This document shows, in pieces, positions 34,460 to 47,311 of a DNA stretch of 59,947 bases (within the stretch, counting starts at the first letter, position 1; each line of letters begins with the position of its first letter). Under the pieces are notes generated by a model. The model was given only the letters and a program-made list of their open reading frames with translations. It did not search any database and was not told the DNA's origin. The stretch is from the NCBI GenBank assembly GCA_024811115.1, contig JAKOGH010000479.1, positions 1 through 59,947 of the forward strand. Reading direction: 5' to 3'. Both the position numbers and the translations under genes were made by a program. This stretch comes from Terana coerulea. Lineage: Eukaryota > Basidiomycota > Agaricomycetes > Polyporales > Phanerochaetaceae.

Positions 34460-35235
34460 GTGCATTGTGTTGAGGCTTTATAATTGTCTTTTTTAGCCCA
34501 ACCCATTAACAAAAACATACAGAATAGATGGTCTTAGTCATTTGTGAAGCAGTCACTCTTTTAGGGCTGTTATAATATTTAAAAGTGATTACAACTTGTT
34601 GTTCAATTGTGGCTGTCATATTAAAAAATAAACAATCCAAACATAAGCAGCTCCTTTTGGCAGTTATGTAGAGCTTATATACTGAGCTATAAAGGTAATA
34701 CTAAAGAACTCCAGACTTATTATTGATAACATCTTTAAGGCTTTGTGCACTTTAAAAACTAAACTGATAAGAAATTCAATATGCATTTATATGCTAACTA
34801 GGCTAAAATAGGGAACTGTAGCTGTATTAACTCTAAAAGTGTGATAGTATAAATATATGTATTAGCTGATTAGCAAAAATAGGGAGGGAAAGAACTAAAT
34901 TAGCCTAAAACAATATAATAATAAGAGTTTGAATAGTAAATAAAAGCAATAGCAAGATAAATGTCATAAGCTCTAAGTAATGTCATAAATATAGCACAAA
35001 TAACAAGTGAGTAAGTAAAAAGATAATAATAAGCTACTGATAAAATATGAAATAGTGAGAAATTAGGCAAAAAGAAACTTAGTAAATGAGCTAATGAAAG
35101 AATGTGATAAGGCATTGGTAAGTGATGAAAAGTCAGTTAGGTGGTAAAAGCCACTAACAAGTAAAAAGTTAGAATGTTAAAAAGGCAAAAAACTGTTTAT
35201 CAAGCTAATAGAGGTAAATTAGTTAAATGAGCTGT
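34460..35235. other. AT-rich DNA without genes
   Basis: Strongly AT-rich with stops in every frame. This composition is what C-to-T decay of methylated repeats would leave, but no parent element can be recognised. Confidence 0.45.
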
Positions 35236-35239
35236 ATTT

Positions 35240-37560
35240 TAAAAACGCATTTTTACAAAAAGTGGAAAAGAGCATAATAGACAACTTAGCACTAAAAAAA
35301 GCAATATAAAGCACAGGTTAGAAGAAGGGGTTTTTCCAGATGTTGAACTGAAGAAGCACCACAAAGGGAGGTGTAGTGCAGGAAAAGATACTCTTTGGTG
35401 CCCTCCAACCTGCAGAGGATGTGAGGGTGACGCTACCCAAGTGGTGAAGAAAGAGGAGGAGGGCAAGGAGACATGCTCCAAGTGCTTCTGCATCACATCC
35501 CTCAGCCGCACTACTTGATTGCACTATAGTAGACTGATTGAGAGGCCTGGATAAACTCACACCACTGAGTGATTTCCTCCTTGGTGGCGTGTTCTACTGC
35601 CATCCAGCTATGGCAAATGAGTGAGATACTAAGAGTAAGTTGTAGTGAATGGACGTAGCGTGCCTCTTAGCATTTGTTGATGGGTCTGTAGTTGGTGCCA
35701 TGTTGACGGCGGCAGTGGCAGATTCCAACTCCACTACCTAATCTGAGGTTAGAAGCTGACCTGTACTTGATAGAGACCAAAGAAAACCTATGTAGCCATC
35801 AGCATCCGCAACACAACATTGAGAAGATGGGTGTGGATTTTCTTCGCTCTAAAACATTGAAGGGGTGTTCTAAGCAAGTGTAACGCAGATATAAATGCAA
35901 CACTTGCATGGCCTGGGCTGCGAGAGCATAAACATATTAATCATTGGAAGCAGGTAAAATGGGCCTTTGGGACGTAGAGCACTTTCAGACCGCAAACTGC
36001 GCTCGGAGATGCTCTTAAAGAAGGAACACTCAGTCAGAGCAATCTAAGAGAATATTTAGCCCAAGCCTACAATACAAAGCTGGCCAAAAATCTCACCTCG
36101 TCGTAGTTATCGCCGTTGTCGGAGTCAGGAGTGCTAGGACACCCTAGATAGCACAAAGCAGGCTTTTGCTCGTTAATGAAAGCTTTGGTGGGCGCGAGGT
36201 AGACCAAGAATCATTACACAAAGCAAGGATGAGGGAGAAGGCAAGGCTGAGGTCAACATCAATTTTGAGAGGTCACAGTGAACAGGACCATGCCTCAGGA
36301 GCTATAAATGAAGGGCAATAGTTAGAGCGAAAGCTGAATTGGCATATTGGAAAATGCACACAGCCAAATAAGCGTCTTGTCAGCGGAGGCCTCCATTGGG
36401 TTTGGCAAGGCCTTGCCAACGGACTTGAGGAGAGATGCTGTAAAGGTAGCTCTCATAACACGGGGATGGCCCTTGACCTTGATGCGTCCAGTGCTTACTG
36501 AGAGGCGGGTAGAGGGTGCTAAAAGCTGAAACGAGGTGGCGTCGAGTTCATCTTCATCACACCCCACAGGCGCAGGCGTCAGCATCACAGACTTGGCATC
36601 GAAATAGTTGGAGATAGCAGTATGCAGTTCGCGCCAGGCCGAGCCAGCAGATGCAAGTGAGGTGGAAAACACGAGGTTGTGCCGCTCTAGCTCTTAAATG
36701 AGACATCGAGCCTCTGCAGCAGTAACTTCTAATTCAGGGAAGGGAAGGGCAGAGGCCTCTTTGTATGACTTAGGCTGATATAAGCCTGTTGTCAGTAGGT
36801 CTTTACAGAATAAAACAACGGCAACTTGTGCGAAATGGAAGGCGCACCGCCAGAAATTCCACTTGTGCTGATGCAACGGCTCTGGTCGGACCTCAGCTTG
36901 CATCACTAGAGCGACTCCCCGCGAAAAGACCAGAGGAAGGGTGGCTTTGCGGAAACCCATGATAAAACGTAGAGACCCTTGAGGTGATGTCTTAGCTATG
37001 CTGTGGTAGGGTTTCTTGAGCCCTAGCGACACGGGCGGCTTTGGGTATTCCCTAACACAGATGAGCAAATATCTACAAAGGCGAGTATAGATGAGACCAA
37101 GGCTGGAGAGACAGCAACACTACTCCTAGGCAGGGCACTGGAGTAGAATGACTATGAGTGTAAGCACCAAATGCCCATATCAATAACGTGTACGGCGTCG
37201 GGTTCACCAGGAGTTGCTCTTTGTTTACCTCCAGTAGGTCCACTCACTACAAACCCATGCCTCCACCAAAAGTGGCTGCAGAACGAATAGCATTCATTAG
37301 AGTCACTGGTGACCAGATACCATGAGTTGTATGAGCGTAAGTTGACTGAGAACAACAACGCTCACATATGTTCTGCATAGTTCAATCGGCATTGGCCTTA
37401 ATCCACCCGTCACACCGAGAGTCACAGCGGGTGCCGTTACTGCGATGGCACTCGCCTCGGGAAGAGAGCATATAGAGCATAGGTTGCTGGATATGGCAGG
37501 GATGCTCGGATGGAATGTGTGCCCTGCTCCACATTGAGGCCTGAGTTTATATGTGGCAAG
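35240..37560 (-). pseudogene. Unrecognised multi-exon gene, decayed
   Basis: Minus-strand pieces in order: 37563-37303 (LRPQCGAGHTFHPSIPAISS; Cys-rich), 37358-37152 (FCSHFWWRHGFVVSGPTGGK), 37068-36694 and 36672-36322. The last two read through one stop (36693-36695) as a single conserved-looking stretch: SLRFIMGFRKATLPLVFSRG, EPLHQHKWNFWRCAFHFAQV, FPELEVTAAEARCLI, then AISNYFDAKSVMLTPAPVGC. 36190-36100 adds LCYLGCPSTPDSDNGDNYDE, ending at a GTGAGA splice donor. This is the style of an agaric protein of unknown function; I cannot name a domain. Stops and frame changes suggest a pseudogene. Confidence 0.45.
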
Positions 37561-37579
37561 CACAGCACAACAGGGTATA

Positions 37580-38141
37580 TATCACAATTTCCCTCAGCGC
37601 TAGTCCACAGCGCTTAGAGTATAACATCAAGTCACGGGACATGTCACCAAATTGTCACACAGTGTTACAAGATGCTAGATCAGTTTGCCATGTGCTTGTT
37701 GCATGAACATCAGGATATGCCTTATGCAAACATAGCATCCAGGACTCAGGTCTGGAACTGTTCTGGGCTATGACCTCAGTATGATGTCAGTATGACATCA
37801 TGGACTGGTAGTGTACAGTAGCTTGATTAGGACATCTAGATAGTGTTGATGTTAGCATGATAGCTAGGTCAGATCCGATAAGGGAGTTAAAGTGGTGGTA
37901 TGCTCTAGAGCCTTAGTCAGACGTCACCTGACTGTATCAGTCAGCATATGGTATTGGAGGTCTTAGATAGTGTCTGGGGATCCCTCTACACATGTATATA
38001 AAGAGGCTGGTCTGTGAGCTAAACCCCCAGACTCAACAATATCATTGATTCATATCTACTCTACTAGCTCTACTCAAGTCCCTCTGCTTTCCCCACCTCC
38101 TTAAAGTCATCCTAGCAGGTGAGTATTGTAGTTTTGTGATA
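37580..38141 (+). repeat. Solo LTR of the Gypsy chromovirus family
   Basis: The stretch matches, along its full length, the LTR at 53661-54221 in opposite orientation (shared text: aatttccctcagcgctag, acatcaagtca, tctagatgtcctaat in inverse form, and cctagcaggtgagtatt). The ends are inverted (tatcacaa and ttgtgata). Flanks gtata (37575-37579) and gtatg (38142-38146) look like a 5-bp target duplication with one mismatch. A TATA box lies at 37997-38002. No internal domain is next to it, so it is a solo LTR left by recombination. Confidence 0.85.
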
Positions 38142-39587
38142 GTATGGAAGGTGAAAAATGCCAATTGCCAAGATAAATCTGAAAATGTACTGGGAAATGC
38201 AAAATCAGGGCCATTTCTGAACATTTCCGACGGTCTTGAGTGGTATCTGAACCTGCAATGACTACAGGCACATGTAAACTGGCATTAGTGGCCAGACTCT
38301 GCCCTCTCCTGGAGGTTTCTGACTCGATCTGGACAGACTGCACAGATCCTGCCAGAATGTGCCAGTAAGCGCAAGCCAATGGGGACTGACCTTATATGTT
38401 CATATCTGTGCAAATGTTGTCGGAGAGGTCGCACTGGACCGAGCGAAAGTGAGATGCTACATGCAAATGTGAGCGACCGGCATCTTGTACATCTTATCTT
38501 ATCTGACCTGATCTTTACAGTTTGCATGCAATCAGACACACTCCAACGCTTCGAGTGTGAAAGTGTATCTGCCTGCAGTGAGCATTTTATTTTTGTCCAA
38601 TAACAGCCTTCATACTGCTACTCACTTGAAGATCACTAGATTTTCACACAGGAAATGAGTGCGCCAACGCTCTGTATTCCTCTATTGGCCATTGTCACTC
38701 CACGCTTTGCACAAAATGTAAGCCACAAATGCTACCGCATGTTCTAGTTGTGACAATGGACCTATACCCATGTCTTGCGAGGGCATTATCCTCAAACTTA
38801 CATCTTAGGTGTACGTCCTGCAATTCATGCCATTGCACCTATTCTCGACTCTCGATTCGCTGTAGGTAGAAATCCCAGATATTCCTTTTGCTTTTGCCCA
38901 TTTGCAAGGCGCCTCCTGGATGTGTTTAAAGCATCGTGGCCGAGTATAATTCCTCTGGCCTGGTCCATAGCATGCGGTCGTCGCTGTATTGGATCTTCCG
39001 CTGTCTCGTATTTCCTTCCCACGGCAAGAGGGAATTTGCCCTCAAATCGATGGCCCTAGCAGCGCCTTTGACAAGCGACAACGACCACATCAATCCCTCT
39101 TGTGACTAGGAAGAAATATCAAAATCTTGCCGACTACTACTGATGGTAGAACCCTTCAGCAATTCGCCCCACTGGGCCCATCTGTAGAATGGCCTGTGCA
39201 AGGCTGGGGCCTCGGCTGTTCCTTTGAACAGCTCCAAATAGGCTTATGATTTGTTGGTCAGCTCTTTCGTTACATTGCTAATTAACAACGTGCAGTGGTG
39301 GGTGCCGCGGACTCTTTCTGTACCAAGGTTGTTGTGGTGTCAGTTCTTCAGATCCTTGTAGTGGAGACATGTGCATTTGGAGGATCACTTGATTCTCTGG
39401 TTATTGTGGTTTTTGTTTTAATTATTTTGCCCAACACACAAACCACAAGGCTGTTAAATCCCGACGTGAGTCGAGAGATATCCGCTGGTGGATTGCCTCA
39501 TATCAAATGATCATGCTCATTTGTGATTGATGGCTCATGAACGAGCATGATTGATGGCAGCTCGGCTATCACCGGCTTGCCCCATAT
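38142..39587. other. Stretch without a recognisable gene
   Basis: Frames of up to 94 codons on both strands (38379-38107 minus, 38775-39059 plus, 39022-38825 minus) show no known motif. Near 39495-39560 the words atgatcatgctcat / gagcatgattgatggc recur on both strands. No element ends could be fixed. Confidence 0.35.
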
Positions 39588-39859
39588 TAGTGTTGCCGCG
39601 GGGCAGGGCTGAGGGCCTCTAGGGCAATTCGGCATGCTCGGCTTGCTGCCCTTGGAGTGCTCTGGGGTTTGTTGGAAATTCCATATTTGGCTCATGAGCA
39701 GGCTGCCTTGAGACGCCTTCGGCATCTGCCTCACGAAGCCTCACAGATGCCAAGTACGATTATGAGCGGCCGAAAATAGGGCGCCTGGCTTGAAGTGGCT
39801 CGCGATGGCCTCGGGAGACTTGCATGCTCCCTCATGACCATCAAAGTGTTGCAGTAGAG

Positions 39860-40565
39860 AATGCTCCACTCGCAGCCAACTATGTATATATTATAGAATT
39901 GCTTTTTCAACATTAAAAGTAGCATTAAGGACATTTTTAACATGCAATTTGCAAAGTGTGAAGTTGTGGACGAATGGTCAGTGTAGTGAGCTCAAGCACT
40001 ACAGCCTATGGATGCCCATTTGCTGATGGTTTTTGTGCTTGTGCTTCGACTTACCAGCTCATCCTACTAATAATACACTATATTACTAGCAACCGGAGTG
40101 CAGGAACTCAAAAGTCTGCAGAGGAGCGAACACAGTGTAACTTTGCAGTCGCTGGAGAAATGCATAAGTGTGTGAGATGTGGATATAATTATGGTCATTA
40201 CAGATGTTCATATGGCTGCCTGGTGCAGTGGTTTTGAGTATGGCAATGGTAGTGTACTTCACGACGTACAATAGTCATTGGTTCAAATCCTGTGGTAGAC
40301 ACTTACATCAGTAGTCAAGTCAATATTCAGTAATTGTGGTAACAACATAATGAAATGATAAGATAACAAAAATAACAAAAATCTAAGTAAGTGAAACAGT
40401 AACAAAGTGGTGTGACACTGAAAATGCAAGTAAGCAAATTGCGATTGAAGCAACTACTACAGTAACAGTGATAAGACAGCTAGTGTAAGGTTGCTAAACA
40501 AACTTTTGGCCGTCGCTCGTTATCTGATAATAGGCGCCCGTGATCATGGGTGGCTCGAGATGCAC
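39860..40565. other. AT-rich part of the hAT element with SINE-like insert
   Basis: Between the hAT left end and its last transposase exon lie about 700 bp without frames of note. A tRNA-like head at 40221-40290 is followed by an A-rich stretch (aacaaaaataacaaaaat near 40368), the typical layout of a SINE. Confidence 0.4.
40221..40385 (+). mobile_element. tRNA-derived SINE-like element
   Basis: A-box-like tggtgcagtggt (40221-40232) and a perfect B box ggttcaaatcc (40280-40290) have tRNA-like spacing; an A-rich tail-like stretch follows to about 40385. No target duplication was confirmed. Confidence 0.5.
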
Positions 40566-43275
40566 TCATGACTGATTTCGCCTCGCTTGTGAGCCCAGTT
40601 CTAGCTCAGGGGCCTCACGAGCGCTCACGGCTGCTCGGGAGTCTCCGAATATTTTTCTGACATTCCATGTGGCCTGCCCCAGGGCATCCCAGAGCACCTC
40701 AGAGTAGCTCTGCACGCAGCCACCGCCAGTGTCCCTTGCGCATTCATTGACCGTCAGACTCAGAGCGATAGTAAGAAGTGCTGCGTATATGTGTATATGA
40801 TAGAAAGAATACATTTGAATTTTTGGTACATTTAAATGGCCCCAAGTTCGGCCTCGATGCATTGTTGCGCCTCTTCAATAAGCTTCACAACCTCATCAAA
40901 CTTACCCTTCGACACCAGCTGATCAACCTCCTCTTGGGGTCCTTTTATAGCCACAAGTTGGCTCTTGTCCATGAGTAAATCATCTGTAAAGGAGAGGCGG
41001 CCTTGGCGGATACTGTACTTGAGGATTTGCAGAATTTCAAGCATGGCCGGAATAGGTTAGAGCACCGTAAGGTGTCAGTTTCCTTACTAGACGAAAATGC
41101 GTGTTCATGGAACAGATGTCGCTTGCACTGGGAGGATATCGAGGGAAACGTGGTAAAACGAAGGCAGGGTGCTTTAATTGTACTATAGATTGATAATGTC
41201 CATGTAAGCCTCAATCAAAATCAAGCCAAAGACGACGTACCTCCCAGGTAGACCACCAGATCAACCTGGCGGCTGATGGGTACCAGTTCCGTGCATTTAT
41301 AGAGGTCGATCTCGTCTTGAACGGCCTTCTTGTCCTCTTGCAGCCACCACACTTCACGCTGGTCTGAAGTCTCGGTAGTATCTGCAGGCTTTGCATTCAA
41401 TGCACCGTTTTGTGAGTAAGTATCATAGAGGCTTGAGAATCGGTTCCATCCTGAGGTCTGGGAGCGGCTCGCACAGCTCTGAGGCAACAGGTGCTTAGCT
41501 GACACCTGGGTTTGATCACGTTGGCCATGCAGGCGCGATTCTGGTGGTGTGTCTGCTGCGCCCGACGTGCTTGCACTGGCGGTCTTCTTTCGCATGTCTT
41601 GTTTGTATGCCAATAGCTTATAATTAAATTAATTTTGGTGTGAGCTGGTCATTGCAACGAAGGCTTACCGCATCAAACATCCATATCTTTGCACTGTTGC
41701 AATCCTCTTCTGACCAATGATCTTCAATCCATGAGAGTTTGATGCTGGAGTTGAGGACTGATCAGAAGGACTGTCAGTTGTAATTATATACCACCAAAGA
41801 CAATACCACTTACTCATGGAAAATGCATAGATACGGGTGCGTCGGACTTTGCTGAAGTACTCCTCAAGCTTGACGATGGTGGTGCGAATGGCATGGCGGA
41901 TCTTCGGAAGCTCCTGAATCATGGCTGTGAGAAGGGCGATGAGCTTCTCGTAGGTCAGAAGTACAAGGGACAATGTTGGAGTTTCTTCAGCTAATAAGAG
42001 CTTTTGGACGCTATGTGGTGCAAGAAGAAACTCACATATGTCATCGAGGACTTCGCACTTAGTGCTCATAAGCAGTTCCTCATGTATCTCCAGGTCTCTT
42101 ACCAGACCTTCGACTGCCTGTAAATAGAGTTAGACAGGTTACAAGAGTTAATCATGGGAGAGACGTTACCTGATACAGCTCGAGAAGCGGTCGACCATGG
42201 CCAATGTTGACGACCATCAAACATCCATATCTCGCAAGAGCTGAATCTTTGGCAGCGCGAGGTAGATTGTCAGCTCCTGAAACTTCTCATGACACTGGCC
42301 TGAAGCTCGGCAGATGCCAATCAATGTCCTTGCATGAGCAATAACATCGTTCTCTAGTGCTTCACAATACGCTGGGTCACTTGCGAGAGCGTCGTTGTCG
42401 GCAGCCTCGCGGTAAGTCGGACGCAAATGCAAAAGAAGTCTGGAAGCCAGAGTCATCTGGGAACACATCAACGTCTATTTCAGTAAGCTGGCGTAGACTA
42501 GCCTGGATGCCAATATTGATGATATGCGCAATACAGCTGCCACAAGACAATCGGACAAGCGATGAATGCACAATCACGTTCAAACCAAGTACACATCAGA
42601 TGCAGTTTTGCTCTGCATCAAAGGCAATCCCATGCTCCTGAAGAAGAGCAGCAAGCTCCTCCATCATTGTCCCACAATTGCTTGCATTGTCAAGGCTAAT
42701 CATCCCAATTTATTGAAGTAGAAGATGAGAGAGGAATATACAGCATGAGAGTTAGACACTTACCTTGTGTGCGACACCAAGTTCTTCCAGAAGGTTGAAA
42801 GACTGTTCAGCCAAGTTTTTCCCACTGTATGACCCTTTGATGTAATGAAAGGCGACCAGGCCGAGCACGAAGCTGCAGTCGCCCTTCGCTATTGCGCACA
42901 ATGTAATGTGCGGTAATGGCCATAAAGGTGGCTAGGGAAGTTGCCGTCCAAATGTCTGACATAAATGAAATTCGACCAAGAGAATTCTGTTAACAGGACA
43001 GAGCACATTAGCAAACAAACACAGGTATATACTATGTGACTTACTTGCAGCTCTTCACACATCTCGCAGCGAGCCTTCTTGAAGAGCTCCACAATCAGCT
43101 CTGTTGTAAATGTTCGATGCAGGAATATCTTCGTTCTCGATGTCTGGGCAAATGTACAGCAGAAGCTCCGTAATTCTGGGCATTCAGTGGCATTCATAGC
43201 CTGCAATACCCATGGGTCATGAGACGAGCTGACTTCAGGAGAATAAGAGCAAACATACCTGATCATCAGCTAAGA

Positions 43276-46200
43276 TAGACCTACGCGAATTCCAGCAGCT
43301 CACATCGCACTGTGACTATCACGTGCAGGCCTCGGAAAGTAGCGGACTTGTATTATAAGTCCCAATTTATACATGTAGATAAGATATTATTGAGAAATAG
43401 CAATGGGTAATAGTTAGCTCTACAGTATGTCCTCGAGTGCAAACAACAAGCGTGACATGTCTATCTAAATAGCAGGTACCAGCTCAAGCTTGCCAAGGTG
43501 ATCAAGCTCTTCAAAGAATATTCGCGGGAAGGACACGATGACCGCGATACTTCTTCTCAGCATACGCAGCCGCTTTTCCAGTTAAGCCAAAATGGTATCC
43601 GTTCATAAAGCTGACGGACACACTCGAAGAAACTATGACGCATTGTGGTAAGTCATTAGTTCCGATGCAGCACGTGAGATTTTGAAGACTCACCGGCGCA
43701 TGGTGACCAATGGAACAGCATCCAGAGTCTCCACCATGTTGCGTTCAAGGTCTTAGAGGTGCTTGGAGAACGGACGCGAGGCGATACTCATGCTTTGCAT
43801 GCCCCCAGCATTGTTCGATTGGGTTGAGTTCGCGAGTGGAATTTTGGGAGAAAAACCACCCTGACCCCATGCTCCCTGCAGTGCTTCTCGAGAAGGGACT
43901 CGACATCGGCAAAGTCGGGCTGGTTGTACAGGATCCTTCGGACACAGCACGATTTAGCAGGAGGTGCACACTTGAATTTTGGGCATTCCGTGCGAGGCCT
44001 ATCGTGTTGATGCAGCGCTCGTGTACGACAAGCGCCATGCCTTTGAAGACCCCTGCCCGTTTGTGGCCCTTGGGAAAGTACAAAGACTGTGGCAAGCCAT
44101 CGGGCAGCTTTGCACCTTCCATTGGGACCTTCTTCTTCTCGACTTTCCCATCGCGATCGTGCACTGGCTTCTTCGTGATCTCATCGATGACTGCAACTTC
44201 AACGCCCGAAGTAATAGTCACTTCCCTCCTTGGTTGCAAACAGCGACATCTTCGCGAGCGGACAGTGCGTCAGGGGACTGCTTGAGGTGCGTCGGCGCGT
44301 TGTCATAAATGAATACATGCTCATTGTGTGGGTAGTGGCGCCGAAGGATATCTAGGGCCTGCGTCGATTGGCTGATAACATCCTCACAGATAAAATAACC
44401 TTCATGGTTCTTCCCAGGTTTGAAAGAGGACCCGTGCGGACTCCGTTTCATCGGGTGACCGCAGCCAGCCATAGTTCGCAGACACAAAGTTAGCAACCAT
44501 TATGCTGTGGCCTCTCCTTTCGGATGCGGTGTATTCTTCTCCAGCGATGGCTTGCTCCAATGCTCAGTGCGACAATCGTGTGCGTAGAATATTGACTCAT
44601 CATAGTACCAGAAGACAACTTGACGTTGACGGAGAAGGGGCTCCCAATCTGGAATAGGAAGCTCGGTGCCTTCCTTCGACCACAGATGGAGCCGAGGCTC
44701 GAGTTCTTCAAAAAGGGAAGGAAGATCTTGTTCCGAGTAATCCACAACGTCTCCACGTTTGTGTCCATCGATAAACTGCCCGCGCGACGTCTTCATCCAC
44801 CAGGTATTCGAGTTTATGCATCCATACCTGTGCTGTCGAGAGCTTAATTCCTTTCTTTAGACCATAACAAAGCTGCACCTCTGGCTTCTCGAGGAACTCC
44901 ACTATGTCCATCGCCCGGACATACTTTCCCACTGACTGGAGATGTAAGTTGATTGCCGCCTTCAGCTCGGGCTTCCTCTCCAGTAAACCTTCATTCCAGT
45001 GACCCAGTTTCCGGTGCGGTAACGCATGCCGGTCCTGGATAAAGTCCCGGGTCCAACGCTTGAGCTCGTGTTAGGTAACCTCCAGGCATCTTCTCGTAGC
45101 TCTTAGCAACATCATTGGCGGCACCCTTCCAGTCGTACATGCCCTTGGAGTATTGATACAGGAGCATCCGCATTTGCTCCATGCGAACTCGCAAGGCGTC
45201 GTCTCCCTTGAAACGTGAGTACCCCTTCGTCTTCTTGCTAGGGCGCAATAACTCCTTGATGTCTGCATGTGCTGAGATGGCTTCTTTTATTGACGGGGGC
45301 GGGGATATGAGTGCCATTCTTGGACTGTGGTATCTGTTCCTTGGTGGATGGTGCCAATGGCTTTGATGGAGTCAACATCTCATTCGCGTGAGCGTGCTTC
45401 CTTTTCCTTTTCCTTCTCTCGCAGCTCATCAAAATGCCCTATTGGCCTCCAGCTCCCCGCCTCCTCTATCAACAGCACCCATCCGGGCTGTATCCACTGC
45501 CTCACTGGGTCGTTCTATCGAATATGCGCAGCAACAACATCCGGATCAACTTCTTCTTCAATCGCAACTCCTCGGTGCGCAAGATGCAGGTGGTCTCCCA
45601 TTGCTAACTTAGTTGAGCTCTCTGTAGGTGTGTCCACATCCATGGGGTGCAAATCCTGCAAAGCCTGACCGGAACCGAAGGCAGGTGGGTAAGGTGTGTG
45701 TAGACCCAGACCAGAGTCTCGGTCTGAGGTGCCGCCGCCCGTTGGCTCGCATATCTCAGAGAAAGCCTGAGACATATGTTGCCAAGCTCGAAGAGGTGTA
45801 AGCACACACGGTGCAACCACAGCTGGGGCTGGCATGCGTGCTAGCGGAAATGCACTAACAGCAACTCTCAACGTAAGCTAGTTTTTCTGTTTCACTCACT
45901 ATACTCACGTTCTTTTGCCATCATCTAGCTTCCTGCGCTTCGCCTAGTGCCTGAGGTTCTGCAAGCTTGCCTGGTCCTGTTTCTTTTCTAAGGCATTGAA
46001 GTTGATAATAATGGTCCTGCTCCTGCTTGCGCTCATTATTGCCAGTGAGTCTGGCTCCCGCTCCCATCCAACGCGTCTGTAGAATTATTACTTGAATATC
46101 TGGTCTCTTGTTACTGTGTAGGCGCTCTGCCAGTGTCTCCGACACTAAAATATAAACCCCTCCTTCTCAATGCATATAATTCAAGATGTCTGACTTGTCA

Positions 46201-46358
46201 ATTGTACATATGAACCATACCAAATATTGACTAGATACAGTTTTCGCCTACTCTAATGGTCACAGAGGAGTTCTTTATGCAGAGTTTTTCACCAGCCAAA
46301 TTGAGCCAAGCGTGACGGCGCTTAGTCACATGACGTTGTCGGAATTCGCGTAGGTCTA
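43276..46358. mobile_element. IS630/Tc1-like element inserted at a TA in the hAT gene (3.08 kb)
   Basis: Perfect inverted ends TAGACCTACGCGAATTCC at 43276-43293 and, inverted, 46341-46358; the TA at each edge is the target duplication. It splits the hAT transposase just before its ADDQ codons. A broken DDE transposase gene occupies the minus strand inside. Confidence 0.88.
43511..45430 (-). pseudogene. IS630/Tc1-like DDE transposase, frameshifted
   Basis: Minus-strand reading: KETKGYSRFKG-type basic start (about 45250), YVRAMDIVEFLEKPEVQ (about 44920) and LSTAQVWMHKLEYLVDED (HTH part, about 44845), FIDGHKRGDVVDY (about 44770), FWYYDESIF with the first Asp (44599-44601), HVFIYDNAPTH with the second (about 44304), ELNPIEQCW with the Glu (about 43816), and the terminal LTGKAAAYAEKKYRGHRVLP (about 43590-43530). 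The triad spacing and NPIE box fit the IS630/Tc1 (DDE_3-like) superfamily, in a form common in agarics. Frame changes near 45000, 44800, 44480 and 44230 make it dead. A Pro/Ser-rich frame upstream (45871-45515) may be its first exon. Confidence 0.8.
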
Positions 46359-47311
46359 CCTTACTAGCCATCGTGCAAAGAGCTTGTGAAACCAATTGAC
46401 ATCGAATGGCTCTTGAGCGCGCTCCTCCAAAGACATGGACATTGAGTTTGATGTTGTGCCGCCAGCCTTACACCGCTGGGCGAATGTCCTCCCACCCTTT
46501 CAGGTGCGCTGCTAAGATTGTCGTCTTCCATTTATACCGGTGGTCTTCTCGGAGGTGCTTACGTATGGTCTTTGTCTGACCTTTCGTGATTTTCCATGTT
46601 CGCCATACACCCTTTGGAGACGTTGCTGCGAGGTTTGCTAAATAGGAGTCAGCTCATCCATGCAACAACATTCAAACAGGTGTACTTATCAGCATAATTG
46701 GCAACTAGCGTACTTGGTGTCTGGCTTTTCCTTGAATACAGGCTCTGATGGAGGAATACTTGAAGGTCCTTCCTTCATGGTGAGCTTAGCGCATGAAGTA
46801 CCAAACATTGCTGGTGGCTGTCGAAGACTGTAAAGCCCTCTTCGCAGTAAAGAGTCGAATCGGCGGATGATGTGGCAGTGGCGGGGACGGCGGTATCAGT
46901 TCCTGCGCTGGTACTCAGTAATGGGGTAGCAACAGGTCCAACGCCATAGACTGGTGGCGCCGTAGGTACGTTCTGCGACTTCGCGCTGGAAGTGTCCTTC
47001 TTGCACCGCTTGCGTAGCTGGGCCACTTGAGGTGGTCGACGGCGCTTCGGGCTGTTCTCGGTCGCCTGGAGTACTGAAGGTGGTGGCAGTATGTGAACGA
47101 AGCTGCTCGAAGGGGCACCATGACCCGAGGAGAGTGGATAGACGGGATTTGGAGGTGGATGGGAAGGGAAATATGACGAGACGGCGCTATACATATTGGC
47201 AGAGTGATAAGATCCGAGGTACGCGTAGTAGAGCAGTGCCGAACCTTGAGGAGCAGGCGTGCGAGGGAAGTGGAGGGTACGAAGCGGGTGAGGAGGTAAG
47301 GGTTGTGGCAT

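Larger units (their letters stand above)
40832..47311 (-). pseudogene. hAT transposase, split and frameshifted
   Basis: The start at 47311 (MPQPLPPHPLRTLHF) leads through a Pro/Ser-rich part to a BED-type zinc-finger region (KYASCQLC near 46710; GQTKTIRKHLREDHRY near 46545), then EEPFDVNWFHKLFARWLV at about 46400-46370. The reading stops at the inserted element (46358) and resumes at 43275 with ADDQ, followed after an intron by NATECPELRSFCC. Later come LDNASN (about 42700), RDMDV(W)WS near 42220, LLAEETPTLSLVLLTYEKLI (about 41990) and the C-terminal dimerisation block: SVPATSV-like text near 41130 and ILKYSIRQGRLSFTDDLLM (about 41030-40975). Stops and frame changes occur throughout. Confidence 0.8.
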
